Assembly: GCF_018598225.1 (NCBI RefSeq)
Contig: NZ_JAHESF010000011.1
Span: 167,558 to 231,557, forward strand
Reading direction: 5' to 3'
DNA: 64,000 nucleotides
DNA from: Chryseosolibacter histidinae
Lineage (GTDB): Bacteria > Bacteroidota > Bacteroidia > Cytophagales > Cyclobacteriaceae
A program made the translations under genes and the position numbers. Positions 1 to 9,123 of the stretch are shown here, one piece after another. A model generated the notes under the pieces. That model saw nothing but the letters and a program-made list of their open reading frames with translations, was not told the DNA's origin and did no database searches. Each line of letters opens with the position of its first letter. Positions within the stretch are counted from its first letter, which is position 1.

Positions 1-381
1 TATCACGAGTTTGCACACATCATGCACCAGCGTTACAACCTGCCGCCCAACTGGCAGGAGATCTCTCCCCAGGGCTACACGTCGCTGGGCTCATGGTACA
101 ACCTCACTGACGACGAAGCGCTCGAAAGAGGTTTTGTTTCACCCTACGGCACCAGCACATTCAACGAAGATTTCGCCGAGGTAGTGGCCTTCCTGTTATT
201 CCGTCCCGATTTTTATGACCGGTTCATCAACGATGAAGTTTGCGCCGATGTCGATTGTATCGCGCGGAACGAAGGAAGGGCCAAGCTGAGAAGAAAATAC
301 AACGCGATCCTTGCCCATTACAAAACCAACACCGGCGTTGACCTGCTGCAGGTAAGAGCGTTGATCCAGGCAAAATTATAG
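1..381 (+). CDS. Putative zinc-binding metallopeptidase lipoprotein, C-terminal part (truncated by window edge)
   Basis: The reading frame is open from base 1 and begins YHEFAHIMH, so the HExxH zinc-binding motif (HEFAH, window residues 2-6) sits at the very edge and the N-terminal part lies outside. In the family the two histidines bind zinc and the glutamate activates water. The remaining 126 residues are soluble, with no membrane segment. The stop is 2 nt before the start of a DUF4302 lipoprotein, so the two are co-transcribed. A metallopeptidase followed by DUF4302 is a recurrent pair downstream of SusC/SusD genes in Bacteroidota, so the SusCD genes probably lie just left of the window. 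Family assignment rests on the motif plus this neighbour; the substrate is unknown. Confidence 0.8.
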   Translation, partial: YHEFAHIMHQRYNLPPNWQEISPQGYTSLGSWYNLTDDEALERGFVSPYGTSTFNEDFAEVVAFLLFRPDFYDRFINDEVCADVDCIARNEGRAKLRRKYNAILAHYKTNTGVDLLQVRALIQAKL

Positions 382-383
382 TC

Positions 384-1757
384 ATGAAGAAAGTAATTTA
401 CAATATCCTCCTGTTTGCCGTCATCATGATGATCTCGTGCGATGATGATGACGACATCAACGTATTCGACAAGACCGCTGATGAAAGGGCCGCGGAAGCA
501 ATCGCTGCATTGAAGGCAGACCTCATCGCACCGCCCCACGGATGGAAAGTAAGCTACAAGCCCGTTGACGGTGCCGGGTCATACTTTGTGATCATGAAGT
601 TCGAAGCCAATAATAAGGTGACCATCGAGACCGACCTCGGTGCCAACAGTGGAGAATTCCAGACGCAGACCATCAGCTATCGCATCGACAGTTCACTGGG
701 CCTGGAGCTGATCTTCGAGACCTATTCGTTCTTCAGCTTCCTGTTCGAGCAGGAGCAGGCAACCTTCGGCGCCGAGTACGAATTCAACTACGTGAACAAG
801 ACGCCTGACAATGCCCTGGTATTCAAAAGCAAAACTGACATCGCCAATCCTACCATAATCGTTTTCCAGCAAGCGGCCCAGAATGAAAAGTCATTCCTGG
901 CGAAAAACATGTCTCTCAACCTCGACAAGTTCGGGGAGCCACTGAATTTCTTCGGATCATTCTCTTCGGTGAGAATAGCGTACACCGATAAGGACCTTGC
1001 CATCTATTTTTCCATCGATGCCTTCAAACGCGTGGCGGAGTTCAACTACATATCGCTCAAGAGCAGCACAGCAACAGGCCAGGCGCTGACCCTGACCACA
1101 CCGTATACCCTCAGGAGGGATTCCATTGTGTTCGATACACCCCTGCGCACCACTTTCAACGGCAATAACATTGTGCTCAAGAGCCTGTACCTGAATACAC
1201 TGACGGAGACCATGGCGAGCTACTGCCCTCCGGCCACCCAGGCGGCCCCGGTGTTCAGCGGCGTGACGTCATCCAACGACAAGGTTTCAATGGAAACCAC
1301 CCTGTTCAACAACAACGGTGCCTCGTTCAAAACAAGCGCCGAGATCTATATTGCCGACGTCCAGAACATCATCAACGAGAACGGCCAGAGGGCAGCCAGC
1401 CAGATCGTGCAGGATCTCAAAGGCGCACTGGTGATGGTGATCTACAATGATTACGCGATCTCCACCACCGAAAACCTGAGCGCTGTCGGGTTTCTGTTCC
1501 AGAACGACGACGAAACAACTTCCATCGCGGTAAAAAGGTATACGGCAACGTATGCAGGCAATGCCGTGGAGCTGGTGTTTGACCCGGATGTTTTCTTTGT
1601 GCGGAACCCTGATACAGACGCCGATGTCAACAACATGCAGAAGTATCTTGATCTGCTCATGCAGGGCGGAAAGGCCTATATATATAAGCTGGACGACCAG
1701 TTCTACGAGCTGTACAACCCCTGCAGCGGATGGAGCTTTGCATTCCAGCGGATCTGA
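384..1757 (+). CDS. DUF4302 domain-containing lipoprotein
   Basis: 457 aa. The N-terminus is a lipoprotein signal (MKKVIYNILLFAVIMMISC), with the lipobox cysteine at residue 19 followed by a run of Asp; in Bacteroidota an acidic stretch after the cysteine is typical of surface-exported lipoproteins. The following segment (FDKTADERAAEAIAALKADL, then HGWKVSYKP and a GSYFVIMKF strand) matches the DUF4302 family, known mainly from SusCD-linked loci and without a proven activity. The start is ATG 2 nt after the metallopeptidase stop. It probably works with the outer-membrane import complex encoded upstream of the window, as a surface binding or assembly subunit; that role is inferred from context only. 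Confidence 0.85.
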   Translation: MKKVIYNILLFAVIMMISCDDDDDINVFDKTADERAAEAIAALKADLIAPPHGWKVSYKPVDGAGSYFVIMKFEANNKVTIETDLGANSGEFQTQTISYRIDSSLGLELIFETYSFFSFLFEQEQATFGAEYEFNYVNKTPDNALVFKSKTDIANPTIIVFQQAAQNEKSFLAKNMSLNLDKFGEPLNFFGSFSSVRIAYTDKDLAIYFSIDAFKRVAEFNYISLKSSTATGQALTLTTPYTLRRDSIVFDTPLRTTFNGNNIVLKSLYLNTLTETMASYCPPATQAAPVFSGVTSSNDKVSMETTLFNNNGASFKTSAEIYIADVQNIINENGQRAASQIVQDLKGALVMVIYNDYAISTTENLSAVGFLFQNDDETTSIAVKRYTATYAGNAVELVFDPDVFFVRNPDTDADVNNMQKYLDLLMQGGKAYIYKLDDQFYELYNPCSGWSFAFQRI

Positions 1758-1917
1758 TAAAAAAATTAATGGTGATTGACGGATTTGTTTTATAGGCCGA
1801 AATCGAATAACTTATAATTGAAATAAGCTAATTTCTGATCCTGTTTGCATTAAAAACACACTGCTTTCATCAGAAAAGACATTGAATAGTCTCCATTTTT
1901 ATATTAACCATACAGTC

Positions 1918-2898
1918 ATGCAAAAATCAATTACGTATTTATCATCCCTGGCTACGGTCGTTGTGTTGGGTGTAGCGCTGTCGTCCTGCAAGGATGATGA
2001 CCCGCCGGTGAAGCCGAAGGTCTCTGTTTCCGCTGCCACGATGACGGTGAAGGAATCCGACGGAACCATTGAAGTCGAAGTTTCACTTGATAAGCCCGCG
2101 CCCAAAGATATATCGATCGAATATACACTTGACGGAACTGCCGTCGACAAGGCTACTATCAGCGGCAATCAGGCATACGATTATGAGATCACCGAGGATC
2201 CGGGAGAGATCAATATCGATAAAGGCCAATCAAAAGGTGTTATAAAAATAGACCTGCTTTCTGATTCGTTTATCGAAGATCCTGAAACGATCGAGATCCA
2301 GCTCGAAAGCGCCACTGAAGGCATCGAGCTTACCCGCGACGACGAAGTAAAGATCACCATTAACCAGGAAGATGGTTTGATCGTTGCCCTTTACTGGCCC
2401 GCACCCACCAGTACGGCTTACGCTGACATGGACTTGTTGGTAAGGATTGGAGCCACGGTCAACAATTGGGAAGCTGATATCTTCAACGGATCGGTGCAGG
2501 AAACCAACTCGGGGCCCGAGTTTGTGTTCTTCCCCAAAGCCTGGGGCAATGCAGCATACGGCATGAGCTATACGTATTATGATGGAACACTTGACCCGCT
2601 TAATTTCACCGTAAGGTTCATCGACCTTGTTAACGGTGCCATTGAACCGGAAGCCGGCTTCCAGGTCTTTACCGGTAGCTATACTGCTGCCAACAAGAAC
2701 AAGTGGACAGACCTGAGCACCACACAGGTTGTTCAGACCTTTGTCACAAGCGGCGGAGCATACTCCAATATTTCACCTATCACAAAACCTACTGCAGGAA
2801 GCAGGATGAGCACTGCGCGTGATTCGAAGGGCACTATGGCGAGGGGTAGCAACAACTATCACCACGGCAGCCTTGTGAAAAAACTTAGCTTGAAATAA
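1918..2898 (+). CDS. Lipoprotein with Calx-beta-like domain
   Basis: 326 aa from the chosen start MQKSITYLSSLATV. An in-frame ATG 36 nt upstream would put 12 extra residues before the signal peptide. The lipobox is LSSC, followed by KDDD. Residues about 30-155 form a Calx-beta-type fold: SAATMTVKESDGTIEVEVSL, a DYEITEDPGEINI segment, and SDSFIEDPETIEIQL, the recurrent acidic loop of that family, which binds Ca2+ in many members. The C-terminal half is not recognised. It follows the DUF4302 gene by 160 nt on the same strand and is closed by a strong terminator, so it is probably the last gene of the SusCD-linked locus. A surface or adhesion-type role is plausible but unproven. Confidence 0.75.
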   Translation: MQKSITYLSSLATVVVLGVALSSCKDDDPPVKPKVSVSAATMTVKESDGTIEVEVSLDKPAPKDISIEYTLDGTAVDKATISGNQAYDYEITEDPGEINIDKGQSKGVIKIDLLSDSFIEDPETIEIQLESATEGIELTRDDEVKITINQEDGLIVALYWPAPTSTAYADMDLLVRIGATVNNWEADIFNGSVQETNSGPEFVFFPKAWGNAAYGMSYTYYDGTLDPLNFTVRFIDLVNGAIEPEAGFQVFTGSYTAANKNKWTDLSTTQVVQTFVTSGGAYSNISPITKPTAGSRMSTARDSKGTMARGSNNYHHGSLVKKLSLK

Positions 2899-2912
2899 TT
2901 TAGAAGCTTCGG

Positions 2913-2951
2913 AAAATAAAAAGGGTGGACTGGTTCCACCCTTTTTATTTT
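2913..2951. terminator. Bidirectional intrinsic terminator
   Basis: A perfect 17-bp inverted repeat (arms 2913-2929 and 2935-2951, 5-nt loop) with AAAATAAAAA at one foot and TTTTTATTTT at the other. It can terminate both the lipoprotein operon arriving from the left and the permease operon arriving from the right. Confidence 0.9.
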
Positions 2952-3034
2952 GACCACCAGCGTCTCAAGAGCGCTCCTGCATTCTGCTTAATTCGCAGTC
3001 CGCAGCTTATCACACACAACACTGAATTCGAAGG

Positions 3035-3066
3035 CCTCCTGACTCCTTACTCCTGGCTCCTGACTT
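3035..3066 (-). repeat. Heptamer array, word GTCAGGA
   Basis: Read on the minus strand, the sequence just beyond the permease stop is a run of 7-bp units: AGTCAGG, AGCCAGG, AGTAAGG, AGTCAGG. It starts within 10 nt of the stop codon at 3072. No matching inverted arm is visible toward 2951. A related short copy is at 12849-12867. Confidence 0.6.
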
Positions 3067-3071
3067 CTTTT

Positions 3072-5744
3072 TTACTCATGCCTCAAACTCCTGGAAGGAT
3101 TCGACAACGCCACCTTGATGATCTGTGAGCTCACGGTAACAATGGTGATCGACAGGATCAGCACAATGGGAAGGATAAAAACTGTCCAGCTTAACGCGAT
3201 CTTATAGGCGTAGGTAGCGAGCCAGTTCTGCATGAAGTAATAGGCGATCGGGATCGACAGCACAATGGCGACGGCGACAAGCTTTACAAAATCGAGCGAG
3301 AGCATGGAAAGTATGTTGGCTACCGACGCGCCCAGTACTTTTCGGATCCCGATCTCCTTCGTGCGCTGCACCGCGGCGTATGATGACAACCCGATAAGAC
3401 CAAGGCACGAGACGATGATGGCGAGCACTGTAAAAATGTTCACCACTTTGGCAAAACGATCCTCATCGCTGTACTGTTGCTTGTACCGGTCCTCGATAAA
3501 GAAATATTCGAAGATGTTATCGGGAAAAAATTCTTTGAAGGCCGACTCGATGGCGGGGATCAGCTGTTGATAGTCATTGGTGCTCAGTCGTATGGACGTA
3601 GCGTTCCTTCCGTACGCAGGTATAAAAAACAAGGGTTCCATCGGACTGCGAAGCGATTCCTGGTGAAAGTCACCGACCACACCCACCACGTTCCAGTCGC
3701 GCCCCCAGAAAGTCATCTGCCGCCCAACGATGTCCTGCGGGCGTTCGAAGCCCAGCAGGGCCGTTGCGTTACGGTTCACAACCACCGTGTTGATCTTGTC
3801 CCAGTTAACGTTGTGGTCACTGGCCAGAAACTTCCTGCCAGCCAGGAGCGGAATTTTATACGTATCGAAAAAGTCATAGTCGCATTGGAATTGGCTCATG
3901 GTATAGTGCTCCGTTCCGGCACCATCTTTCAACCGGATGTCGAACGTCCTTCCCAACCTCCTGCCTGGCAGCGGTCCCGACGTAGCGGCAGAGGTAACGC
4001 CGTCGAGCTGCGTAAGGCGGTCCTTGAAACTTTCTACCCTGCTGATGAAAGTGGAGTCATAGGGCGTGCGCTCAGGGTTGCGCACCACCAGGATCTGGCC
4101 AAGGTCGATACCAAGGTCCGTTTCATTCATGAATTTTATCTGCTTTGAGACAATAAGGGTGCTGGTGATCAACGCCACGGAAGCGGTGAACTGGAACACC
4201 ACCAGCGCCTTTCGCATCAGGTTGCCTGATGAAGACCGTATGAACCTACCCTTCAACACCGTAACGGGCTGATAAGAGGACAATACGAAAGCGGGGTAAA
4301 ATCCAGATAACAGGATGCCCGCTATGAGCACCGTGCATAATACAGCGATGGTGAAGGCATCGGCCTCTCCAATCACCTTCCACAACGAGAGCTCTGTGCC
4401 TACCAACTGATTGAATGATGTTTGGAGGAGCTGCGCCAGGAGTAACGCGATGAGGAAGGCAATGACGCTGAGCAGCATCGATTCGAAAATGAATTGTTTG
4501 ATCAACTGGCTTTTCAATGCACCCATTACTTTCCGCAGGCCTACTTCTTTGGCCCGTTCGAGCGCCCGTGACGTGGTCAGGTTGATGTAGTTCACCCAGG
4601 CGATGAAGAGAATAAAAATGGCCACCACCAGCATAGCCCAAACAGCTTTGCCACTGGCCTTTTTGGCGATGTCGTATTCATAGTCGGAGTACAGGTGCGC
4701 CTCCCGCAACGGCTGCAGGTAGAATTTTTCAACACTGCCCGAAACTTTGTCGCCCTTGAAGTAACGTTCGCTGAACGCGGGGAATTTGCTTTCAAGCTTT
4801 TTGTAATCGACGCCGGGCTTCAGCACCAGGTAATGCCGCATATCAGACCACTGCCAGCTGTCGTCGGCGCCTGTGTTATCGGGACGGATCAGCGTGGCGT
4901 ATGACACCAGCACGTTGAACTGGATGTGCGAGTTCGCAGGCACATCACCACAAATGCCTGTTACCGTGTAAGGCTGCGGATCGAGGCCCCAGTAGATGGT
5001 CTTTCCAATGAGTGACGCGTAATCGCCATCGTTCACTTCAAAGTATTTTTTTGCCACCTTTTCCGTGAGCACAACACTGTAACGGTCTTTCAGTGCGGTT
5101 GCCCGCTGACCTGCCAGCAGCGGAAACGAAAAGACCGACAAAAAATGTTCGTCCACAAAATGACAGACATCGCCCCTGAACAGCTTGTCGTTGATCTTGA
5201 CATTCATTTCACCACCCGGCATCAATCGCGTATGCTCCTCGATCTCTTCATAGTCTTTGTGCATGGTTCCCCCGATGGTGGGATACATGATGGTGCCGTG
5301 CTGGATCAGCTTGCCGTTCTGGAACCGGTCGTTGGTGATGCGATAGGTGCGCTCGAACTTATCGTTGAATTTGTCATAGCTGAGCTCAAAGCTCACGAAC
5401 TGGAAGATCAGCAGGCATGACGCCAGGCCGATGGAGAGCCCTATGATGTTGATGGCCGAGAATGTTTTGTTCTTCAGCACATTTCTGTAAGCGATGATGA
5501 GGTAATTGGTGAACATAACCGTATCGATTAGTTGAGTTGAAAACTTGTTCCTGAAAATGATCTCCGGCCGGAAAAAGCGCAGCGTGTTCAGGAAGAGTCG
5601 CCTGCGCGCGATCTTCTCCCCCGCCTCTTCCACGTCGCACTCAAACTGCTGGATCAGGTCACCCTCGATGCCTTCATACAAGGCGGGCGGACAGAACCAC
5701 GCAAGCAAATGGAAAGGCCAGGCCGGTATCTTTACATTATTCAT
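3072..5744 (-). CDS. FtsX-like ABC-type permease with N-terminal permease prefix domain (copy 1)
   Basis: 890 aa. Residues 1-60 form a permease prefix domain (LAWFCPPALYEGIEGDLIQQ, then ARRRLFLNTLRFFRPE). A MacB/FtsX permease follows: first membrane segment near residues 90-115, a periplasmic MacB-like domain, three membrane segments after the RAKEVGLRKVMGA motif (about residue 395), a second periplasmic domain, and a final membrane block after RTKEIGIRKVLGA (about residue 798). The organisation is that of MacB/LolC-type mechanotransmission permeases, which need a separate ATPase; none is encoded nearby. Its ATG overlaps the stop of the upstream permease in ATGAATAA, so translation is coupled. 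The neighbouring PadR gene fits the known pairing of PadR regulators with prefix-domain permeases. The substrate is unknown. Confidence 0.9.
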   Translation of the reverse strand: MNNVKIPAWPFHLLAWFCPPALYEGIEGDLIQQFECDVEEAGEKIARRRLFLNTLRFFRPEIIFRNKFSTQLIDTVMFTNYLIIAYRNVLKNKTFSAINIIGLSIGLASCLLIFQFVSFELSYDKFNDKFERTYRITNDRFQNGKLIQHGTIMYPTIGGTMHKDYEEIEEHTRLMPGGEMNVKINDKLFRGDVCHFVDEHFLSVFSFPLLAGQRATALKDRYSVVLTEKVAKKYFEVNDGDYASLIGKTIYWGLDPQPYTVTGICGDVPANSHIQFNVLVSYATLIRPDNTGADDSWQWSDMRHYLVLKPGVDYKKLESKFPAFSERYFKGDKVSGSVEKFYLQPLREAHLYSDYEYDIAKKASGKAVWAMLVVAIFILFIAWVNYINLTTSRALERAKEVGLRKVMGALKSQLIKQFIFESMLLSVIAFLIALLLAQLLQTSFNQLVGTELSLWKVIGEADAFTIAVLCTVLIAGILLSGFYPAFVLSSYQPVTVLKGRFIRSSSGNLMRKALVVFQFTASVALITSTLIVSKQIKFMNETDLGIDLGQILVVRNPERTPYDSTFISRVESFKDRLTQLDGVTSAATSGPLPGRRLGRTFDIRLKDGAGTEHYTMSQFQCDYDFFDTYKIPLLAGRKFLASDHNVNWDKINTVVVNRNATALLGFERPQDIVGRQMTFWGRDWNVVGVVGDFHQESLRSPMEPLFFIPAYGRNATSIRLSTNDYQQLIPAIESAFKEFFPDNIFEYFFIEDRYKQQYSDEDRFAKVVNIFTVLAIIVSCLGLIGLSSYAAVQRTKEIGIRKVLGASVANILSMLSLDFVKLVAVAIVLSIPIAYYFMQNWLATYAYKIALSWTVFILPIVLILSITIVTVSSQIIKVALSNPSRSLRHE

Positions 5745-8394
5745 ACTTCAATGTCTCTGCAGGATTGATCAGCGCTGCCTTGATGCCATGATAGCTCACG
5801 GACAACAATGCTATGAACAGCCCGATCACCATACCCGTCACAAACAGCGGCCAACCCATCTCGATCCGGAAATGGAAACTGGAAAGCCACTGGTCCATGG
5901 CATACCATGACAACGGTGCAGCAATCAGGAATGCGATCACGGAAAGCCATACAAACTGTTTATTGAGCATCACGAATATCGCTCCGAGATCCGCGCCCAG
6001 CACTTTGCGGATGCCGATCTCCTTCGTACGGTTCACGGCGTTGATGCCGGCAAGACCGAACAGTCCAAGGCACGAGATGAGAATAGCAAACACCGTGGCA
6101 AGCCCCATGATCGACATCCAGCGATTAAATTTGCCATACTGCTGAGCAACATTTTCATCGAGGAAACTGTATTCGAACGGCTTGCCTGGTGCTACCATGG
6201 TATAATCTTTCTGAAGACGTGCCAGGGTTTCGGGAATATTATCAGGAGCGATCTTGACCAGGATATGGTCGAGTCGTCCGTAATGCGTATCGATCGAGAG
6301 AAACGCAGGCCCCACATCCGACAGCAAGGAGTTAAAATGAAAATCCCTGACCACACCGATGATCCGCGAGCCAAGGGTATCGGAGTGGCTGAATTTCAAA
6401 CGCTCCTGCAACGGGTCGTTCCATTTCAGCTCCTTCACCAGTGCCTCGTTCACGATGATCGTATTGATCCCGTCGGCAGCGTTGTTGATGTCGAAATCCC
6501 TTCCCAGCGCCAATTTCATGTTCATGGTTTTGATAAAGTTGGCATCGACCACATAACCGCTCACACTCTTTCCATCGCGATTGTTCATGATATTGTAGAT
6601 CATGCCATCACCTCCTGCGAAAGGAAAGTTTGTTGCGCTTACCGATACCACGGCGGGGTTCAGCATGGCCCGGTGCTGGAGCCGTTCACCGATCTTCAGC
6701 GAATCTTCACCCCGCATGGCATTGGTACGGATCACCACCAGCTGATGCTGATCGTAGCCAAGGTCTTTTGTAGAGACATACTCCATCTGCCTGTACATGG
6801 TTACAGAGCTGATGATGAGAAAAGCGGAGAATGCGAACTGCAACACCACCAGGGGTTTTGTAAAACCAGCCTGCAGCCGGGTCGTGAATCCACCTTTCAA
6901 TACGTCAACCGGCCGGTAGCCTGAGAGGAAGAACGCAGGATAACTTCCCGCCAGCAGGCCCACGAGCAGGGCAATGCCCAGGCACGCCACCGCCAGCGAA
7001 GGGATCTCCATAAGATCCAATGTGATACCCTTTCCCGTGAAGGAATTGAACGCAGGCAGGAACAGCACGGTCAGTCCGATGCCGATGACCATTGAAATGA
7101 AAGCCAGCAGCACCGACTCAACACTGAACTGATACACCAGCTGGCGTTTATACGCGCCCGCCACTTTGCGTACGCCCACTTCCATACGGCGTCGTGCCGA
7201 CGTGGTGAGCGCAAGCGTGATGTAATTGATACAGGCAATGAGCAGGATCAATACGGCAACACCGCCCAGGATCCAGGAATATTTACGGTCACTGACCCTG
7301 CGTCCGCCCAGTGATTTGTCGAAATGGATATCGGCCAGGTTTGTGAAACGGAACGTGTAAGGCATGATCCCGTCAGGTACTTTCCGCTCCTGCTTCCATT
7401 GCTGGAGGTGCTCGCCCATGTACTTTTCCGCGAGCTTATCGAGCTTGGTCTCCAGGTTGGCAAGATCGGTTCCCGGGTGGAGCTGAACCAGGGCGCTCCA
7501 TCCCATGTTGAGCCAGCTGTTGAGGTTGTGCTGATTGTAACCACGCGATCCCTGGATCGGCGTAAGGATCTGGAAGTCCAGGCTTGAGTTGGCCGGTGGC
7601 GATTCGATGATGCCGGTCACTTTCAAGGTGCGCTCTCCGATCATCACCAGTTCACCCATGGGATCCTTGTCTCCGAAATACTTACGGGCGATCGCATCTG
7701 TCAGCACCACTTCATCGTTGGTGACGAAAAGTTTTTCAGCATTCCCATTGATAAGCCGGAACGAGAACATCCTGAAAAAATCAGCGTCGACGTAAGTAAC
7801 ATTTTCCCGGAATACCTTGTCGTCATATTTCATCAGGCCTGAATTCCCGGCGAAGTGCGTGGCATACTCCACTTCCGGCAATTCCGACTTCATTACCTGT
7901 GGCAGCGCCATTTGCATGGGTGCGATCTTGTGGAACTGGTCTTCGGGTCCGGAAGCCTTGCTGTTGTACTCGAACCCGTGCATCATATAGAGCCGTTCCT
8001 TGCTGGCGTGAAACTGGTCGAAGCTTTTTTCGTCCTGAATGAAAAGATAGATCAGCACACAGAAAGCAATGCCGATGCTCAGGCCGGACGCATTGATGAA
8101 AGAATACAATTTGCGCCGGAGGATGTTGCGCGAGGCTACCTTGAAGTAATTTCCGATCATAACACTGTTGATAAGCTGTAATGAAAATCTGTTTCGTAAG
8201 AGGATGCCGGGTCTGAAAAACCGCAGCACGTTCAGCACAAGCCGCCGGCGTGCCGCTTTGGTTCCTATCTCGTGCGCATCCTGATCGTACTGCTCGAGCA
8301 GGTCGCCCTCGATGCCTTCGTACAACGCCGGTGGACAGAACCACGAAAGGAACCGGAGTGCAAGGTTATTTTTTTGCGGATGATGGATCATCAT
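5737..8394 (-). CDS. FtsX-like ABC-type permease with N-terminal permease prefix domain (copy 2)
   Basis: 885 aa and paralogous to the next gene in the operon. The prefix domain spans residues 1-65 (FLSWFCPPALYEGIEGDL, ARRRLVLNVLRFFRPG). The first membrane segment is near residue 95. RRRMEVGVRKVAGAYKRQ is at about residue 405 and RTKEIGIRKVLGADLG at about 793, each followed by membrane segments. It starts 46 nt after the PadR stop, and its TAA is shared with the start region of the downstream permease. Two adjacent Met codons allow a start at 8394 or 8391. It is probably an envelope permease that works, perhaps as a heterodimer with copy 1, with an ATPase encoded elsewhere. Substrate and signal are unknown. 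Confidence 0.9.
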   Translation of the reverse strand: MMIHHPQKNNLALRFLSWFCPPALYEGIEGDLLEQYDQDAHEIGTKAARRRLVLNVLRFFRPGILLRNRFSLQLINSVMIGNYFKVASRNILRRKLYSFINASGLSIGIAFCVLIYLFIQDEKSFDQFHASKERLYMMHGFEYNSKASGPEDQFHKIAPMQMALPQVMKSELPEVEYATHFAGNSGLMKYDDKVFRENVTYVDADFFRMFSFRLINGNAEKLFVTNDEVVLTDAIARKYFGDKDPMGELVMIGERTLKVTGIIESPPANSSLDFQILTPIQGSRGYNQHNLNSWLNMGWSALVQLHPGTDLANLETKLDKLAEKYMGEHLQQWKQERKVPDGIMPYTFRFTNLADIHFDKSLGGRRVSDRKYSWILGGVAVLILLIACINYITLALTTSARRRMEVGVRKVAGAYKRQLVYQFSVESVLLAFISMVIGIGLTVLFLPAFNSFTGKGITLDLMEIPSLAVACLGIALLVGLLAGSYPAFFLSGYRPVDVLKGGFTTRLQAGFTKPLVVLQFAFSAFLIISSVTMYRQMEYVSTKDLGYDQHQLVVIRTNAMRGEDSLKIGERLQHRAMLNPAVVSVSATNFPFAGGDGMIYNIMNNRDGKSVSGYVVDANFIKTMNMKLALGRDFDINNAADGINTIIVNEALVKELKWNDPLQERLKFSHSDTLGSRIIGVVRDFHFNSLLSDVGPAFLSIDTHYGRLDHILVKIAPDNIPETLARLQKDYTMVAPGKPFEYSFLDENVAQQYGKFNRWMSIMGLATVFAILISCLGLFGLAGINAVNRTKEIGIRKVLGADLGAIFVMLNKQFVWLSVIAFLIAAPLSWYAMDQWLSSFHFRIEMGWPLFVTGMVIGLFIALLSVSYHGIKAALINPAETLKYE

Positions 8395-8440
8395 GATTCG
8401 CTACGCTGGGTTTGATAACTGAACATTAGTCCTGTCGTTA

Positions 8441-8767
8441 TTAACCGAACTTCAGCTGAGGGATCAGTTTCCAGAGGTCCATCCGCGCTTCCTTCATGGC
8501 GCGCAGCATGGCCAGGCCCGCGTTGGTCACGGTGAAGATCCTTTTCCTCCGTCCACCCCTGGCGTTGGTGGCGCCACCCATGTGCGACTTCACATATCCT
8601 TTGTCTTCGAGTCTGTACAGCGTAACGTGCACAGCACTCAGGTTCACTGTTCTTCCCACCCGCTCTTTGATCTCCGTTACGATAGCGTTTCCGTAGGCAT
8701 CGTTCTGCAGAATGCCGACCATTGTCAGCACCAGCTCTTCGAATTCGCCCAGATATTCTTTGCTCAT
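8441..8767 (-). CDS. PadR family transcriptional regulator
   Basis: 108 aa from MSKEYLGEFEELVLTM; the longer open frame upstream (to 8836) has no domain character. The PadR winged helix is clear: LGEFEELVLTMVGILQNDAY, then YGNAIVTEIKERVGR, AVHVTLYRLEDKGYV as the recognition region, and a GGRRKRIFTVTNAG wing. The C-terminal helix is short, as in the small PadR subfamily. PadR proteins are dimeric repressors, often autoregulatory, controlling adjacent efflux or stress genes. Here the gene heads an operon with two prefix-domain permeases 46 nt downstream. A 23-bp inverted repeat lies 17 nt before its start codon and is a likely operator. The effector is unknown. Confidence 0.92.
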   Translation of the reverse strand: MSKEYLGEFEELVLTMVGILQNDAYGNAIVTEIKERVGRTVNLSAVHVTLYRLEDKGYVKSHMGGATNARGGRRKRIFTVTNAGLAMLRAMKEARMDLWKLIPQLKFG

Positions 8768-8783
8768 TTGTATATAAATTGTA

Positions 8784-8806
8784 AGACTAATATACAGCAT
8801 TAGTCT
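8784..8806. promoter_or_regulatory. Candidate PadR operator
   Basis: A perfect inverted repeat AGACTAAT-N7-ATTAGTCT lies 17-39 nt upstream of the PadR start, overlapping where the core promoter is expected. Its position suits autorepression of the PadR-permease operon. Binding is inferred from symmetry and location only. Confidence 0.55.
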
Positions 8807-9123
8807 ATACTTTGTTAAAGTAATCGCACAACGCAATGGCTGTTCGCCTGGTATCTGTCTGTTAACCAGCTATTTAGATCACTGAATTTTGTGAAAATTT
8901 TTTCGCTTATCGGGGATAAACGCCAACAATCGTCTAAATCTGTCCACGATATGCGAAATGTAAACACTTGTCGTTAGGTTGCCGGCCGAAATGATGAAGG
9001 TTGAACTTAAACGGCTGTAAGTATGAGATGAATGAACACCACTGACCCGTCTGTAGCGACTTTTTTCTTTTAATCAGTTTAATTTTTTAATCACCGCCTG
9101 ACCAAGGCCTAAACAAAGTAAGC
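8807..9123. other. Divergent intergenic region between PadR operon and beta-helix cluster
   Basis: No gene is visible. It must hold the promoters for the PadR operon (leftward) and for the 125-aa stub gene (rightward). CCGTCTGTAGCGAC near 9047 resembles segments upstream of the two later beta-helix genes (CCGTCTGTCTGTAGTTGC near 11270, CTCGTCTGCTGTTGC near 13178), suggesting a shared leader. No convincing terminator or RNA structure was seen. Confidence 0.5.
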
